Notes: a model not told the origin generated them from the sequence alone. A DNA stretch of 28,503 nucleotides from Thiobacillus sp. UBA2597 (GCA_002339725.1 DDKN01000023.1:1-28503), one strand, 5' to 3'; positions 1 to 7,626 are shown, numbered from the stretch's first letter. Program-made: numbers and translations.

Positions 1-1
1 G

Positions 2-1378
2 CGCCTGGTGCGGGTGCCACCGCTGCGGGTGCTGCGGCGCGAGCTGCCGCCGCTGTCGGCCTCGGCCTGGGCCAGCGCCCTGCTCAGCGCCGCGCTGCTG
101 CTCGCGCTCACCGCCTGGTATGCCGGCGACGCCAAGCTGGTGGGCATCTTCGTCGGCGCCCTGGCCGGGCTGGGCCTGGTGCTGGCCTTGCTGGCGCAGC
201 TGGCGCTGGGCCTGGGCCGCGCCGTGCAAAAACTCAGTTACGGCCCGCTGCGCTTCGGCCTGGCGCAGATGGTGCGCCACCGCTTGGACAGCACGCTGCA
301 ACTGGGTGCCTTCACTCTGGCCCTGTTCCTGGTGGCCCTGCTCGCCCTGGTGCGCGGCGACCTGATCGCGGGCTGGCGCCAGCAGCTGCCGCCCGATGCG
401 CCGAATCATTTCCTGGTCAACATCGCACCGGAGCAGCAGCCCGCCGTGGCGGATTTCCTGGCGCGGCACGGGCTCGCCGCCTCCGAGCTCTATCCCATGG
501 TGCGCGGCCGGCTGGTGAGCAAGAACGGCCAGCCGATCGAAACCGTGGTGCCGCCCGGGCAGGCCGACTCGAACACGCTGCGGCGCGAGCTCAACCTGTC
601 GCACAGCACGCACCTGCCGGCCAACAACCGCATCGTCGCCGGGCAATGGTTTGGTTCGCGCCGGGCCGCCGAGATCTCGGTCGAGGCCAACATGGCCGAA
701 CGGCTGGGCCTGGCGCTGGGCGACGAGCTCGGCTTCAGGGTCGGCGACCAGACGCTGCACGCGCGCATCAGCAGCATTCGCAGCGTGAAGTGGGATTCGA
801 TGCAGCCGAATTTCTTCGTCCTGTTCGCCGCCGGCCAGCTCGACCCATTGCCCACCAGCTACCTCGCCGGCGTGCGCGTGCCCGAGGCCAAGGCCGCGCT
901 GCTGCCGGAGTTCGTCCGCAGCTTTCCCGGCGTGACCGTGCTGGCGCTGGACCAACTGATCGCCAAGATCAGCGCCGTGTTCGACCAGATCATCCGCGCC
1001 CTCCAGTTGCTGCTGGGCTTTCTGCTCGCCGCCGGCCTGGCCGTGGTCAGCGCCAGCCTGTTGGCCAGCCTGGACGCGCGTCAGCAGGAGGCCGTGCTCA
1101 TGCGCACCCTGGGCGCGCCGCGCGCCTACCTGGCCCAGGCACTGTGGAGCGAATTCCTCGCCCTGGGCCTGCTGGCCGGCCTGCTCGCCAGCGCCTGCAC
1201 CGAGCTCGCCATGGCGCTGATCGCCGAGCGCCTGTTCGAGCTGCCGCTGCGCCTGCACCCCTGGCTGTGGCTGAGCCTGCCCCTGGCCGGCGCCCTGCTG
1301 GTGGGCACCGGCGGCTGGCTCACCACCCGCCACATCACCCGGGTGCCGCCGATGCAGTCGATCCGGGCGCTGAATTGA
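2..1378 (+). CDS. FtsX-like ABC transporter permease, C-terminal part (5' truncated by window edge)
   Basis: The open frame enters from the left edge, so the true start lies outside the window; a GTG at 8 is probably internal. About 458 codons are visible and end at a TGA. The order is a short RVPPLRVLRR linker, two hydrophobic segments near residues 20-65, a soluble region of roughly 200 residues that would face the periplasm, then three C-terminal membrane segments (one starting LLLGFLLAAGLAVVSAS) with a conserved-looking MRTLGAPRAYL loop. This layout matches the second half of the roughly 830-residue YbbP/FtsX-MacB permeases, which work with an ATPase in envelope lipid or lipoprotein handling. 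The ATPase gene would be expected upstream, outside the window. The family assignment is firm; the substrate cannot be inferred. Confidence 0.85.
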   Translation, partial: RLVRVPPLRVLRRELPPLSASAWASALLSAALLLALTAWYAGDAKLVGIFVGALAGLGLVLALLAQLALGLGRAVQKLSYGPLRFGLAQMVRHRLDSTLQLGAFTLALFLVALLALVRGDLIAGWRQQLPPDAPNHFLVNIAPEQQPAVADFLARHGLAASELYPMVRGRLVSKNGQPIETVVPPGQADSNTLRRELNLSHSTHLPANNRIVAGQWFGSRRAAEISVEANMAERLGLALGDELGFRVGDQTLHARISSIRSVKWDSMQPNFFVLFAAGQLDPLPTSYLAGVRVPEAKAALLPEFVRSFPGVTVLALDQLIAKISAVFDQIIRALQLLLGFLLAAGLAVVSASLLASLDARQQEAVLMRTLGAPRAYLAQALWSEFLALGLLAGLLASACTELAMALIAERLFELPLRLHPWLWLSLPLAGALLVGTGGWLTTRHITRVPPMQSIRALN

Positions 1379-1418
1379 GACCATGCAGCGGCCGGCTTCC
1401 GTAAGACCCGGCCCGACC

Positions 1419-1448
1419 TTGACATACTATATATGGTATATACATAAT
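1419..1448 (+). promoter_or_regulatory. Promoter with operator palindrome for the toxin-antitoxin pair
   Basis: A perfect -35 hexamer TTGACA (1419-1424) is followed 18 bp later by CATAAT (1443-1448), a five-of-six match to the -10 consensus; TACATA at 1441 with a 16-bp spacer is an alternative. Between them lies the AT-rich near-perfect palindrome ATACTATATATGGTAT (1424-1439, one mismatched pair), placed where a dimeric HTH repressor would block RNA polymerase. The predicted transcription start, 1453-1455, coincides with the toxin ATG at 1454. The AT-rich island stands out in this GC-rich sequence. Autoregulation by the downstream XRE protein is an inference. Confidence 0.75.
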
Positions 1449-1453
1449 TTGGC

Positions 1454-1738
1454 ATGTGGCGCATCGAGGAACATCGCCGGGTCGACAAGCAGCTTGCCGG
1501 GGCCGTGCCCGTCGAGGTGCTCAAGCGCTATGAGAAATGGAAAGACGTCGCCCGACTCTCGGGACCGCCTGGACTACGCGCGATCAAGGGTTTCCACGAC
1601 GAGGCGCTGTCCGGCGAGTGGAAGGGCTACCGCTCCTCGCGTTTAGGCTTGCAGTGGCGGGTGATTTACCGGGTGGTCGCCGATGCCTTGCTGGTCCAGG
1701 TCATCCAGGTGACTGCCCACGATTACAGGAAGCCATGA
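1454..1738 (+). CDS. RelE/ParE-superfamily toxin of a type II toxin-antitoxin system
   Basis: This is a 94-residue basic protein beginning MWRIEEHRRVDKQL, with LRAIKGFHDEALSGEWKGYRSSRL in the middle (split here as LRAIKGFHDEAL then SGEWKGYRSSRL) and a WRVIYRVV strand before the C-terminal TAHDYRKP. Length, the RSSRLG...WRVIYRV core and the HDY end are typical of the RelE/YafQ-like fold, whose members cleave mRNA at the ribosome. The ATG at 1454 is chosen because upstream in-frame sequence runs through the promoter and because it falls at the predicted transcription start, which would make the message leaderless. The antitoxin gene follows after 1 nt. Toxin-before-antitoxin order resembles HigBA-type systems. 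Whether it acts as an RNase or a gyrase poison cannot be read from the sequence. Confidence 0.85.
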   Translation: MWRIEEHRRVDKQLAGAVPVEVLKRYEKWKDVARLSGPPGLRAIKGFHDEALSGEWKGYRSSRLGLQWRVIYRVVADALLVQVIQVTAHDYRKP

Positions 1739-1739
1739 C

Positions 1740-2000
1740 ATGAAAGAATTCCGTCCAGCCAAGAAACGGGTCGAGGTCTCCGTCGGCGAGTCGGTGCGCA
1801 TCATGCGCGAACTGCAGGAGCTGAGCCAAAGCCAGCTCGCCGAGTTGACCGGCATCCCGCAGGCCACCATTTCCGCCATCGAGAACGGCCGGGTGAACCT
1901 CGGCCTGGAACGGGCCAAGGTGCTGGCGCGCGCGCTCAACTGCCACCCCGCGGTGCTGGTGTTTCCGGGCTGGGAGGTGCCGCTGGAGTCGGCGGCGTAG
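1740..2000 (+). CDS. XRE-family helix-turn-helix antitoxin
   Basis: This 86-residue protein contains a classic HTH_3 domain at residues 17-72, with SQSQLAELTGIPQATISAIENG as helices 2-3 (SQSQLAELTG, then IPQATISAIENG). It should bind and neutralise the upstream toxin and repress the shared promoter through the palindrome at 1424-1439. The ATG at 1740 lies 1 nt after the toxin TGA, with AGGA about 9 nt upstream inside the toxin gene, so translation is probably coupled. The C-terminal segment after the HTH (VFPGWEVPLESAA) is short. The last codon and TAG stop fall within the left arm of a perfect 18-bp inverted repeat, so the end of the gene appears to have been supplied or overrun by that element. 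Confidence 0.88.
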   Translation: MKEFRPAKKRVEVSVGESVRIMRELQELSQSQLAELTGIPQATISAIENGRVNLGLERAKVLARALNCHPAVLVFPGWEVPLESAA

Positions 2001-2045
2001 GGTGCACTTCGTGCACCGTTATATGGCGCACGAAGTGCACCCTAC
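1997..2045. repeat. Perfect 18-bp inverted repeat (dispersed-palindrome type)
   Basis: The arms are GTAGGGTGCACTTCGTGC (1997-2014) and its exact reverse complement (2028-2045), separated by 13 nt. The left arm can also fold on itself with the adjoining bases as GGTGCAC-TTC-GTGCACC. The element carries the antitoxin stop codon and ends 21 bp before the methyltransferase gene. There is no T-run, so it is a poor intrinsic terminator. Short GTAGGGTGC...GCACC palindromes are known as dispersed non-coding repeats in several proteobacteria, and this looks like one of them; copy number elsewhere in the genome is unknown here. Confidence 0.8.
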
Positions 2046-2066
2046 CACTTCAACCGTACCCCCGTC

Positions 2067-2933
2067 ATGAAACGCCCCAACCCCAAAGCCGCCGCCCCGA
2101 AGACCTACGCCGACCCGCTGACCGGGGTGCTGCGCCCGGGCCAGTCGGTCGAACTGCTGAAAGAGCTGCACATCCTCACGCGCGACGGCAAGCTCAATCA
2201 GGACAGCCGGCGCAAGCTCAAGCAGGTATACCACCTGTGCAATTTCATCGAGCCGCTGCTCAATGAGGTGCTGGACAGACAGGCAACGCTGACCCTGGCC
2301 GACCACGGGGCCGGCAAGTCCTATCTGGGCTTCATCCTCTATGACCTGTTTCTGAAAGACCGGCCGGGCGTGCACATCTACGGCATCGAGACGCGCGATG
2401 AGCTGGTGGCGAAGTCACGCGCGCTGGCCGCCAGGCTGGGCTTCGAGCGCATGTCCTTCCTGAACACGACCGTGGCGGAAGCCACGCGGTCCGAACGGCT
2501 GCCCGAGCGCATCGACATCGTCACCGCGCTGCACGCCTGCAACACGGCGACCGATGATGCCATCCAGTTCGCCCTGGCCAAGCGGGCCCGCCACATCGTG
2601 CTGGTGCCCTGCTGCCAGGCCGAGGTGGCGGCGGTGCTGCGCCGTCATAAGAACGAAAGCTTCGGCAAAACCCCGCTGTCGGAGCTCTGGCGCCACCCCA
2701 TTCACACCCGCGAGTTCGGCAGCCACCTGACCAACGTGTTGCGCTGCCTGCAACTGGAGGCGCACGGCTATCAGCTCACGGTGACCGAGCTGGTCGGCTG
2801 GGAACACTCGATGAAGAACGAACTCATCATCGCCAGCCACAGCGGCGCGCCGCGCGGCAATGCGCGCGAGCGGCTGCGGCAGATCCTGCAGCAACTCAAC
2901 CTCATGGAACTCGAAGGCCGCTTTCTGAGCTAG
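2067..2933 (+). CDS. Class I SAM-dependent methyltransferase (Methyltransf_32/METTL25-like)
   Basis: The product is 288 residues. A helical N-terminal region of about 70 residues precedes LADHGAGKSYLGFIL (near residues 77-91), which replaces the usual glycine-rich SAM loop, followed by IYGIETRDEL for motif II and VTALHACNTATDDAIQFAL for motif IV. The combination of DxGAGKG/S-type motif I with ALHACDTATDDAL-like motif IV is characteristic of the Methyltransf_32 family (GSTCD/METTL25 relatives). A VPCC pair follows (VLVPCCQAEV) and recurs in that family. The substrate is unknown, with RNA or protein possible. The ATG at 2067 follows the inverted repeat. The gene converges with rluA, and only 12 bp separate the stop codons. 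Confidence 0.8.
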   Translation: MKRPNPKAAAPKTYADPLTGVLRPGQSVELLKELHILTRDGKLNQDSRRKLKQVYHLCNFIEPLLNEVLDRQATLTLADHGAGKSYLGFILYDLFLKDRPGVHIYGIETRDELVAKSRALAARLGFERMSFLNTTVAEATRSERLPERIDIVTALHACNTATDDAIQFALAKRARHIVLVPCCQAEVAAVLRRHKNESFGKTPLSELWRHPIHTREFGSHLTNVLRCLQLEAHGYQLTVTELVGWEHSMKNELIIASHSGAPRGNARERLRQILQQLNLMELEGRFLS

Positions 2934-2945
2934 GCTCGCCTGTCT

Positions 2946-3593
2946 TCAAAAGGGCGGCGCGCTTTCCAGCAGGACGACCTGCCCCGTTGTCGGATGCCGG
3001 AAGCGCAAGCTGCAGGCGTGCAGCAACAAGCGGTCGGCCCTGGCCTGCACTGCGGCTGGCGCATAGAGCGTATCCCCCAGGATGGGATGGCCGATGGCCT
3101 TGAGGTGCACCCGCAACTGGTGCGAGCGGCCGGTGACCGGTTCCAGTTCGAGTCGCGTCGTTTGTGTCGCCGCATCGAATGCCAGGACGCGCCAGCGCGT
3201 GAGGCTGGGCTTGCCGTGTGCCAGGTCGATCGCCTGCAATGGGCGATTGGGCCAATCGGGGGCGATCGGCAGTGCGATCTCGCCCCATTGCCCCGTCGGG
3301 GCTGCCAGCCGGCCCGCCACCACGGCGACGTAGCGCTTGCTCACCTGGCGCGCGGCAAACAGCATGCTGAGCCGGCGCTGCATTTCGGCCCCGCGCGCGA
3401 ACAGCATCAGGCCCGAGGTGGCCATGTCCAGCCGATGCACGATCAAGGCATCGGGGTAGGCCGCCTGCACCCGTGCGCTCAGGCAGTCCTGCCTGGCCTC
3501 GCCCCGCCCAGGCACGGCGAGCAGCCCGCTGGGCTTGTCGAATGCCAGCAAGGCGGCGTCGACGTGGAGCGGGGTCGGGCAAGTGGCGAGCAT
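2946..3593 (-). CDS. rluA: RluA-type pseudouridine synthase for 23S rRNA U746 and tRNA U32
   Basis: The 215-residue product has the catalytic motif HRLDMATSG with the nucleophilic aspartate at about residue 56, the N-terminal KPSGLLAVPGR, and the C-terminal ITGRSHQLRVH-like block (VTGRSHQLRVHLKAIGHPIL). Length and these blocks match E. coli RluA (219 residues) closely, including DWPNRP before the KP turn, and there is no S4 domain as in RluC or RluD. It isomerises uridine to pseudouridine in the 23S rRNA helix 35 loop and in the anticodon stem-loop of certain tRNAs. It is a single gene convergent with the methyltransferase. The ATG at 3593 puts the conserved block at the usual distance from the N-terminus. 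Confidence 0.9.
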   Translation of the reverse strand: MLATCPTPLHVDAALLAFDKPSGLLAVPGRGEARQDCLSARVQAAYPDALIVHRLDMATSGLMLFARGAEMQRRLSMLFAARQVSKRYVAVVAGRLAAPTGQWGEIALPIAPDWPNRPLQAIDLAHGKPSLTRWRVLAFDAATQTTRLELEPVTGRSHQLRVHLKAIGHPILGDTLYAPAAVQARADRLLLHACSLRFRHPTTGQVVLLESAPPF

Positions 3594-3812
3594 CGGAACC
3601 GGGCGGTGGCAAGGTGGCCATCGAGTTTACCGCCGGCCGCCACAGCCGGGCAGATGGCAATGCCGGGGCTTTCTCAGCCGGCAGGCGCCAGGTGACAGTT
3701 TGATGAATTTTGCATTGCCCCCGTTGCCCGGCCGGCCGGCCGGTGGAAACATCTGCACAGCCGCGCCGACGCCCAACCCGGCGCGCCGCCCTGACACCGA
3801 CAATACCGAATC

Positions 3813-4499
3813 ATGTATCGAAGCCACGACCGCCTGATCATCATCGACGCCGATGGCACGGTCATCGACGCCTTCGCCGCCATTGGCCGGGCATTCGCCC
3901 ATCACGGCATGGATCTTGGCGATCTGGTGCGCTTTCAGAAACGCCGCCACTTGTTCAAATACCTGGGCGGCATCAAGGAATTCCCCCGCAACCTGGCCAA
4001 ACAACTGGGCAAGCACAGCCGCAAGGAATTGCTGGGCACGCTGACCGAGGTCTACCGGGAAGAAGCGCAGATGTACGAGGGCATGCCGGAGTTGATCGGC
4101 GATCTGATCGAGGCGCCGGGGATCCGGGTCGGCATCGTCACCCGCAACATCAGCCATGAGCCGGAAATCACCCTGGCGCGCCTGTTCGCGCGGCACGGCA
4201 TCGAGAGCGAGCGCCTGGATTTTCTGCACTGCCTGGGGCTGGACGAGGTGAAGACGCCCTACTTCAAGGCGACGCGCGAGTATTACGACATCAATCCGGC
4301 GCGCGCCTTCGCCTGCGGCGACGAACATCGGGATTACGTCGCCGCCCAGGCCGCCGGCATGCATCCCTTCATCGTGTCCTACGGCTTCGAGAGCATCGAG
4401 CGCCTCACCCGCAAGTTCGGCATTCCCGCTGAAGTCATCTCGCAGGATCCGCGCGACTTCGCCGGCCGGCTCCGCCATGCCCTGGACCTTGAGGCTTGA
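3813..4499 (+). CDS. HAD-superfamily hydrolase, phosphatase-like
   Basis: The 228-residue product carries all four HAD motifs: DADGT (nucleophile D12 and acid D14), the VTRN threonine of motif II, the lysine in VKTPY, and CGDEHRD for motif IV. A helical cap of about 70 residues lies between motifs I and II, as in class C1 phosphoglycolate-phosphatase-like enzymes. Substrates of this subgroup are small phosphorylated metabolites; the exact one cannot be told. About 220 bp upstream hold no gene; a GGCC-rich run occurs near 3730-3745 but no clear promoter is visible. The gene ends 6 bp from the convergent CPBP gene. Confidence 0.8.
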   Translation: MYRSHDRLIIIDADGTVIDAFAAIGRAFAHHGMDLGDLVRFQKRRHLFKYLGGIKEFPRNLAKQLGKHSRKELLGTLTEVYREEAQMYEGMPELIGDLIEAPGIRVGIVTRNISHEPEITLARLFARHGIESERLDFLHCLGLDEVKTPYFKATREYYDINPARAFACGDEHRDYVAAQAAGMHPFIVSYGFESIERLTRKFGIPAEVISQDPRDFAGRLRHALDLEA

Positions 4500-4505
4500 G
4501 CCGGC

Positions 4506-5156
4506 TCAGATATGGCCGCCATAGAAATAGCGGCCCAGCCCCAGGGTGAACAGCCAGTTGCCCCAAAGCCCGTGCTCCAGGGTCACCAGCAGCAGGGAGC
4601 GCGTGCGCCAATAGGTCCAGGCAAACAAAAGGCCACCGCACCACGCCAACACCGGCGCCTGCCAATTGCCCAGCACCAGATGGGCGAGGGCAAACACCCC
4701 GGCGCTGGCGAGGATCATGCGGCCCGGGGTGACAAACAAGGTCTGGTAACGCTGGAAGAAGAAAAGCCGGAAGATCACCTCCTGCGGCAGGGCCGACAGC
4801 AAAGGGTAGAGCAGCAGCACGGCGAACCACAGGCCGGGCCGCTGCCGCGGCAGGCTGAACAGATCGGCCGCGCCCGACCAGGCGGCCCAGGCCAGCAGCG
4901 CGGCACCACCTGCGATGAGCAGAAGCCCGATGCGCAGCAGACACGGTTGCCAGCGCGCCGGCAGGCGCCACAATTGGCGCCAGGCGAAGGTCGGCTCGCG
5001 TCGCAACAGCAGCAGGCAGAGCAAAGCCAACAGCAAAAGCTGCGGGATCAGCCAGCGCCGCAACAGCTCGCCCTGCCACCAGGCCAACAGCGGCAGGCCC
5101 AGCAGGAGCAGGCCGAATTCGAGGCTCAGACGCTGCCGACGGAATGCGCTGCGCAT
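4506..5156 (-). CDS. CPBP-family intramembrane glutamic protease
   Basis: The product is 216 residues with about seven hydrophobic segments. The CPBP (Abi/Rce1-like) motifs are recognisable: PQEVIFRLF at residues 124-132 in place of the common EExxxR, FALAHLVLGN with H159, and LEHGLWGN with H195. The first glutamate of the usual pair is a glutamine here (Q125), but the second (E126), the arginine and both histidines remain. A QE variant occurs in a recognised subset of the family, so activity is still plausible. Bacterial members process membrane peptides or are linked to bacteriocin self-immunity; no substrate is evident. The start at 5156 gives a short basic N-terminus before the first membrane helix. 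Confidence 0.82.
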   Translation of the reverse strand: MRSAFRRQRLSLEFGLLLLGLPLLAWWQGELLRRWLIPQLLLLALLCLLLLRREPTFAWRQLWRLPARWQPCLLRIGLLLIAGGAALLAWAAWSGAADLFSLPRQRPGLWFAVLLLYPLLSALPQEVIFRLFFFQRYQTLFVTPGRMILASAGVFALAHLVLGNWQAPVLAWCGGLLFAWTYWRTRSLLLVTLEHGLWGNWLFTLGLGRYFYGGHI

Positions 5157-5195
5157 GGTGACATCGTCAGCCGGTCGAAGGTCACAGCGGCGGGC

Positions 5196-5861
5196 TCAGT
5201 GAGCCAACCCTTGCATCAAGCCCCAGACACCGAACCCGGCCACCACCATGCCGGCGCCGAATTTCACGCGCCGGTCCTGGGCCAGGCGCTTGAGCCGCTC
5301 GGCCAACCAGCCCATGGCCAGCAGGTTGGGCAGGGTGCCCAGGCCGAAGGCGAGCATGAGCGCGGCGCCGTCGAGCGCGCTGCCGCTCGCCAGGGCAGCG
5401 ACCAGCACCGAATAGACCAGGCCGCAGGGCAGCCAGCCCCAGAGCGCGCCGGCGGCCAGGGCCTGGGGCAGCGTGCGCACCGGCAGCAGGCGGCCGAACA
5501 AGGGCTGCAAGCGGCTCCAGAGCCGGCCGCCCCAGCGCTCCAGCACCAGCACGGCACGGTTCAGGCCGGCCAGGTAGAGCCCGAGCAGGATGAGCATGCA
5601 CTGGGCCAGCAGGTAGAGCGCCTGCTGCAGCGGATAAAGGGTGTCGGACAGGAAGGCGACGCTGCCGATCAGGCCGGCCAAGGCGCCCGCGCCGGTGTAG
5701 CTGGCGATGCGGCCCAGGTTGTAGGCCAATTGCAGACCGAACGGTTGGCGCCGGCCGGATTGCAGCGACAGGGCGGTGACGATGCCGCCGCACATGCCGA
5801 CACAATGCACGCCGCCGCTGAAACCCACCAGCAGGGCGGCGAGCAGGCTGAGTTCAGGCAT
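5196..5861 (-). CDS. TauE/SafE-like (DsbD_2/UreH-domain) membrane protein
   Basis: The product is 221 residues with six probable membrane helices. The N-terminal GGVHCVGMCGG (H19, C20, M23, C24) and the internal GWLPCGLVY are the hallmark motifs of the DsbD_2/sulfite-exporter-like family. Members often sit near cbb3 oxidase and copper-handling genes, and the H/C/M cluster suggests metal or thiol chemistry in the membrane. No oxidase genes lie in this window. The start codon overlaps the end of the upstream membrane protein gene by 8 bp, so the two are probably co-translated. The function in this position is not known; sulfite export is only a family label. Confidence 0.8.
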   Translation of the reverse strand: MPELSLLAALLVGFSGGVHCVGMCGGIVTALSLQSGRRQPFGLQLAYNLGRIASYTGAGALAGLIGSVAFLSDTLYPLQQALYLLAQCMLILLGLYLAGLNRAVLVLERWGGRLWSRLQPLFGRLLPVRTLPQALAAGALWGWLPCGLVYSVLVAALASGSALDGAALMLAFGLGTLPNLLAMGWLAERLKRLAQDRRVKFGAGMVVAGFGVWGLMQGLAH

Positions 5862-6636
5862 CGCCCTCGGCCGGGGCCTGGACCGGTTCGGCCTCGACGG
5901 GCGGGGCCTCTACGAAGATCTGACGGTAGGCGAGGTAGCTGGAGGCCAGGGCGACCGGGACAAAGACCAGCAGCCCCAGGCCGAACGGGATGAGCATGGC
6001 GACGACCGCGGCCAAGGTCAGCCAGAGGCCATAGATCAGCATGGGCCGCCAGTTGCTGAGACAGGCCCACAGGCTCCAGTACATGGCCTTGCCCGGCGGG
6101 AAGCGGTCGAACAGGATCAGGGCCGGGGCGAACCAGGTGGCGAGCAGGGCCGGGGTGAGCAGGAGCAGGCCGAGTGCCACGGCCGGCAAGGCCTCGCTCA
6201 GGATCAATTCGGCCTGGGCCGGCTCGATCTTATCCGGCCGGGTTTGCGCCAGTTCGAACAGCAATTGGAAACCCTGACCACCCAGGGCCTGCATGATCCC
6301 CTGCGCGAGCAGACTGGCGGCCAGATAGACCGCGCCGACGATGGCCAGCTGGCGCGGCGTCTCGCGGAAACCGTCGGCGAACATATAGAAGCTGAACGGC
6401 TGCCCGGCATGGGCCGCCCGACTGGCGACCATGAAGCCGGCGACCAGGAAGGGCGACAGCAGTTCGACCACGGCGCTGCCGACCAGCGGAATGCTGCCGA
6501 TCAGCATGACCGTGAGCAGGCTCATGGCGGCCATGCCCATCCAGGCAATGACCCCGCCGGTGAACAGGCGCCAGCCCTGCACCAGCCAGGCAAGCCCGGC
6601 GGTTCCGGGCGGGCGGGTGATGGTGAGCCGGCTCAT
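5854..6636 (-). CDS. Multi-pass membrane protein, BPSS1780-like
   Basis: The product is 260 residues, beginning MSRLTITRPPGTAGLAWLVQGW, written here as MSRLTITRPP and GTAGLAWLVQGW. Roughly six hydrophobic segments follow, separated by short loops, and the C-terminal tail is acidic and proline-rich (EAPPVEAEPVQAPAEGDA). The ATG at 6636 forms an ATGA overlap with the thrB stop, which decides this start over longer in-frame extensions inside thrB. The pattern RxxxWLxxGWxLF at the N-terminus matches uncharacterised betaproteobacterial membrane proteins of the BPSS1780 type. Function is unknown; placement between thrB and the TauE-like gene shows co-transcription, not role. Confidence 0.75.
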   Translation of the reverse strand: MSRLTITRPPGTAGLAWLVQGWRLFTGGVIAWMGMAAMSLLTVMLIGSIPLVGSAVVELLSPFLVAGFMVASRAAHAGQPFSFYMFADGFRETPRQLAIVGAVYLAASLLAQGIMQALGGQGFQLLFELAQTRPDKIEPAQAELILSEALPAVALGLLLLTPALLATWFAPALILFDRFPPGKAMYWSLWACLSNWRPMLIYGLWLTLAAVVAMLIPFGLGLLVFVPVALASSYLAYRQIFVEAPPVEAEPVQAPAEGDA

Positions 6637-7586
6637 GGCAGGAGGTCCCGCAGTTGCTCGGCCCGTGCCCGGTGCTGGCGCACGATGCGCTCGAAGTGGG
6701 CCGGATCCTTGGCATGGGTCAGTTCGCCCGGGCGTGGGAAGTGCAGATCGTACAGGCGCGACAGCCAGAAACGCAGGGCGCCGGCGCGCAGCATGGCGGG
6801 CCAGGCCGCGTGCTCGGCCGCGCTGAGTGGACGCACCTGGTGGTAGGCGGCGATCAGCGCCTTGGCCCGACCCGGGTCGATCGCGCCATCTTGGCTGACG
6901 CACCAGTCGTTCACGGTGATGGCCAGATCGTAGAGCAACCGATCCTGGCAGGCGAAGTAAAAATCGATCACGCCGGACAGGCGCTCGCCCTCGAACAGCA
7001 CGTTGTCGCGGAACAGGTCGACGTGGACCACGCCGCCCGGCAGGTCGGTCGATTGGAAGGCGGCCTGGGCGAAGGCGAGCTCCTCGTCGAGCAGCCGGGC
7101 GTTGTCGGCATCGAGCATCGGCCGCACGCGCTGGGCCGTCGCAACGAACCAGGCCGCGCCGCGCGGGTTGGCCATGGGCTTGGTGTAACTCCTGCCGGCC
7201 TGATGCATGTCGGCCAGCAGTTCGCCCACCTCGGCGCAGGCCGTGGGGCTGGGTTCGGTGATGGAGCGGCCACGCAGCCGGGTGACCAGGCAGGCCGGTT
7301 TGCCCTTGAGCTCACCCAGATAGCCATTGTCCAGCCGCCCCACCGGATTGGGGCAGGGAATGCCGCGCCCGGCCAGGTGCGCCATCAGTTCCAGGTACCA
7401 GGGCAGCTCGTTGACAGTGAGCTTTTCGAACACGGTGAGCACATATTCGCCGTGGCTGGTGGTGACGAAGTAATTGGTGTTCTCGATGCCGGAGGCGATG
7501 CCTTCCAGCTTCGTCAGATGGCCGATGGTGTAGCCCTTGAGCCAGGCATCGACTTCGGCGAATTCGAGAGTGGTGAATACGGACAC
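6633..7586 (-). CDS. thrB: Homoserine kinase, APH-like type
   Basis: The product is 317 residues and phosphorylates L-homoserine with ATP in threonine synthesis. The start is GTG at 7586, giving MSVFTTLEFAEVDAWL, the usual N-terminus of this type. IASGIENTNYFV (near residue 30) matches the nucleotide-binding block, VVHVDLFRDNVLF (H188, D190, N195) is the Brenner catalytic motif, and VIDFYFA (D208) is the metal-binding block. This is the aminoglycoside-phosphotransferase-like form, unrelated to GHMP-type ThrB of enterobacteria. A perfect 26-bp palindrome ends 15 bp upstream of the start. The stop overlaps the next gene by 4 bp. Confidence 0.92.
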   Translation of the reverse strand: MSVFTTLEFAEVDAWLKGYTIGHLTKLEGIASGIENTNYFVTTSHGEYVLTVFEKLTVNELPWYLELMAHLAGRGIPCPNPVGRLDNGYLGELKGKPACLVTRLRGRSITEPSPTACAEVGELLADMHQAGRSYTKPMANPRGAAWFVATAQRVRPMLDADNARLLDEELAFAQAAFQSTDLPGGVVHVDLFRDNVLFEGERLSGVIDFYFACQDRLLYDLAITVNDWCVSQDGAIDPGRAKALIAAYHQVRPLSAAEHAAWPAMLRAGALRFWLSRLYDLHFPRPGELTHAKDPAHFERIVRQHRARAEQLRDLLP

Positions 7587-7600
7587 GGTATCGGGAAAGC

Positions 7601-7626
7601 ACAACGCCGCCCGCGGGCGGCGTTGT
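7601..7626 (-). terminator. Perfect 26-bp palindrome between the DUF2782 gene and thrB
   Basis: The sequence ACAACGCCGCCCG is followed directly by its exact reverse complement. On the minus strand the hairpin lies after the DUF2782 stop and is followed by GCTTTCCC, a weak T-run, then the thrB GTG. It could act as a partial terminator or attenuator, or as an RNA-stabilising stem. The T-run is too short for a confident terminator call. Confidence 0.5.

Noticed and set aside
4512..5993. 493-codon plus-strand open frame rich in Gln, Gly and Pro
   Set aside because: Antisense to the CPBP and TauE-like genes, which have clear family motifs and membrane helices.
6637..6903. Longer start (to 6903) for the membrane protein downstream of thrB
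   Set aside because: The extension lies wholly within thrB and has shadow-like composition; the ATGA overlap at 6633-6636 is a better start.
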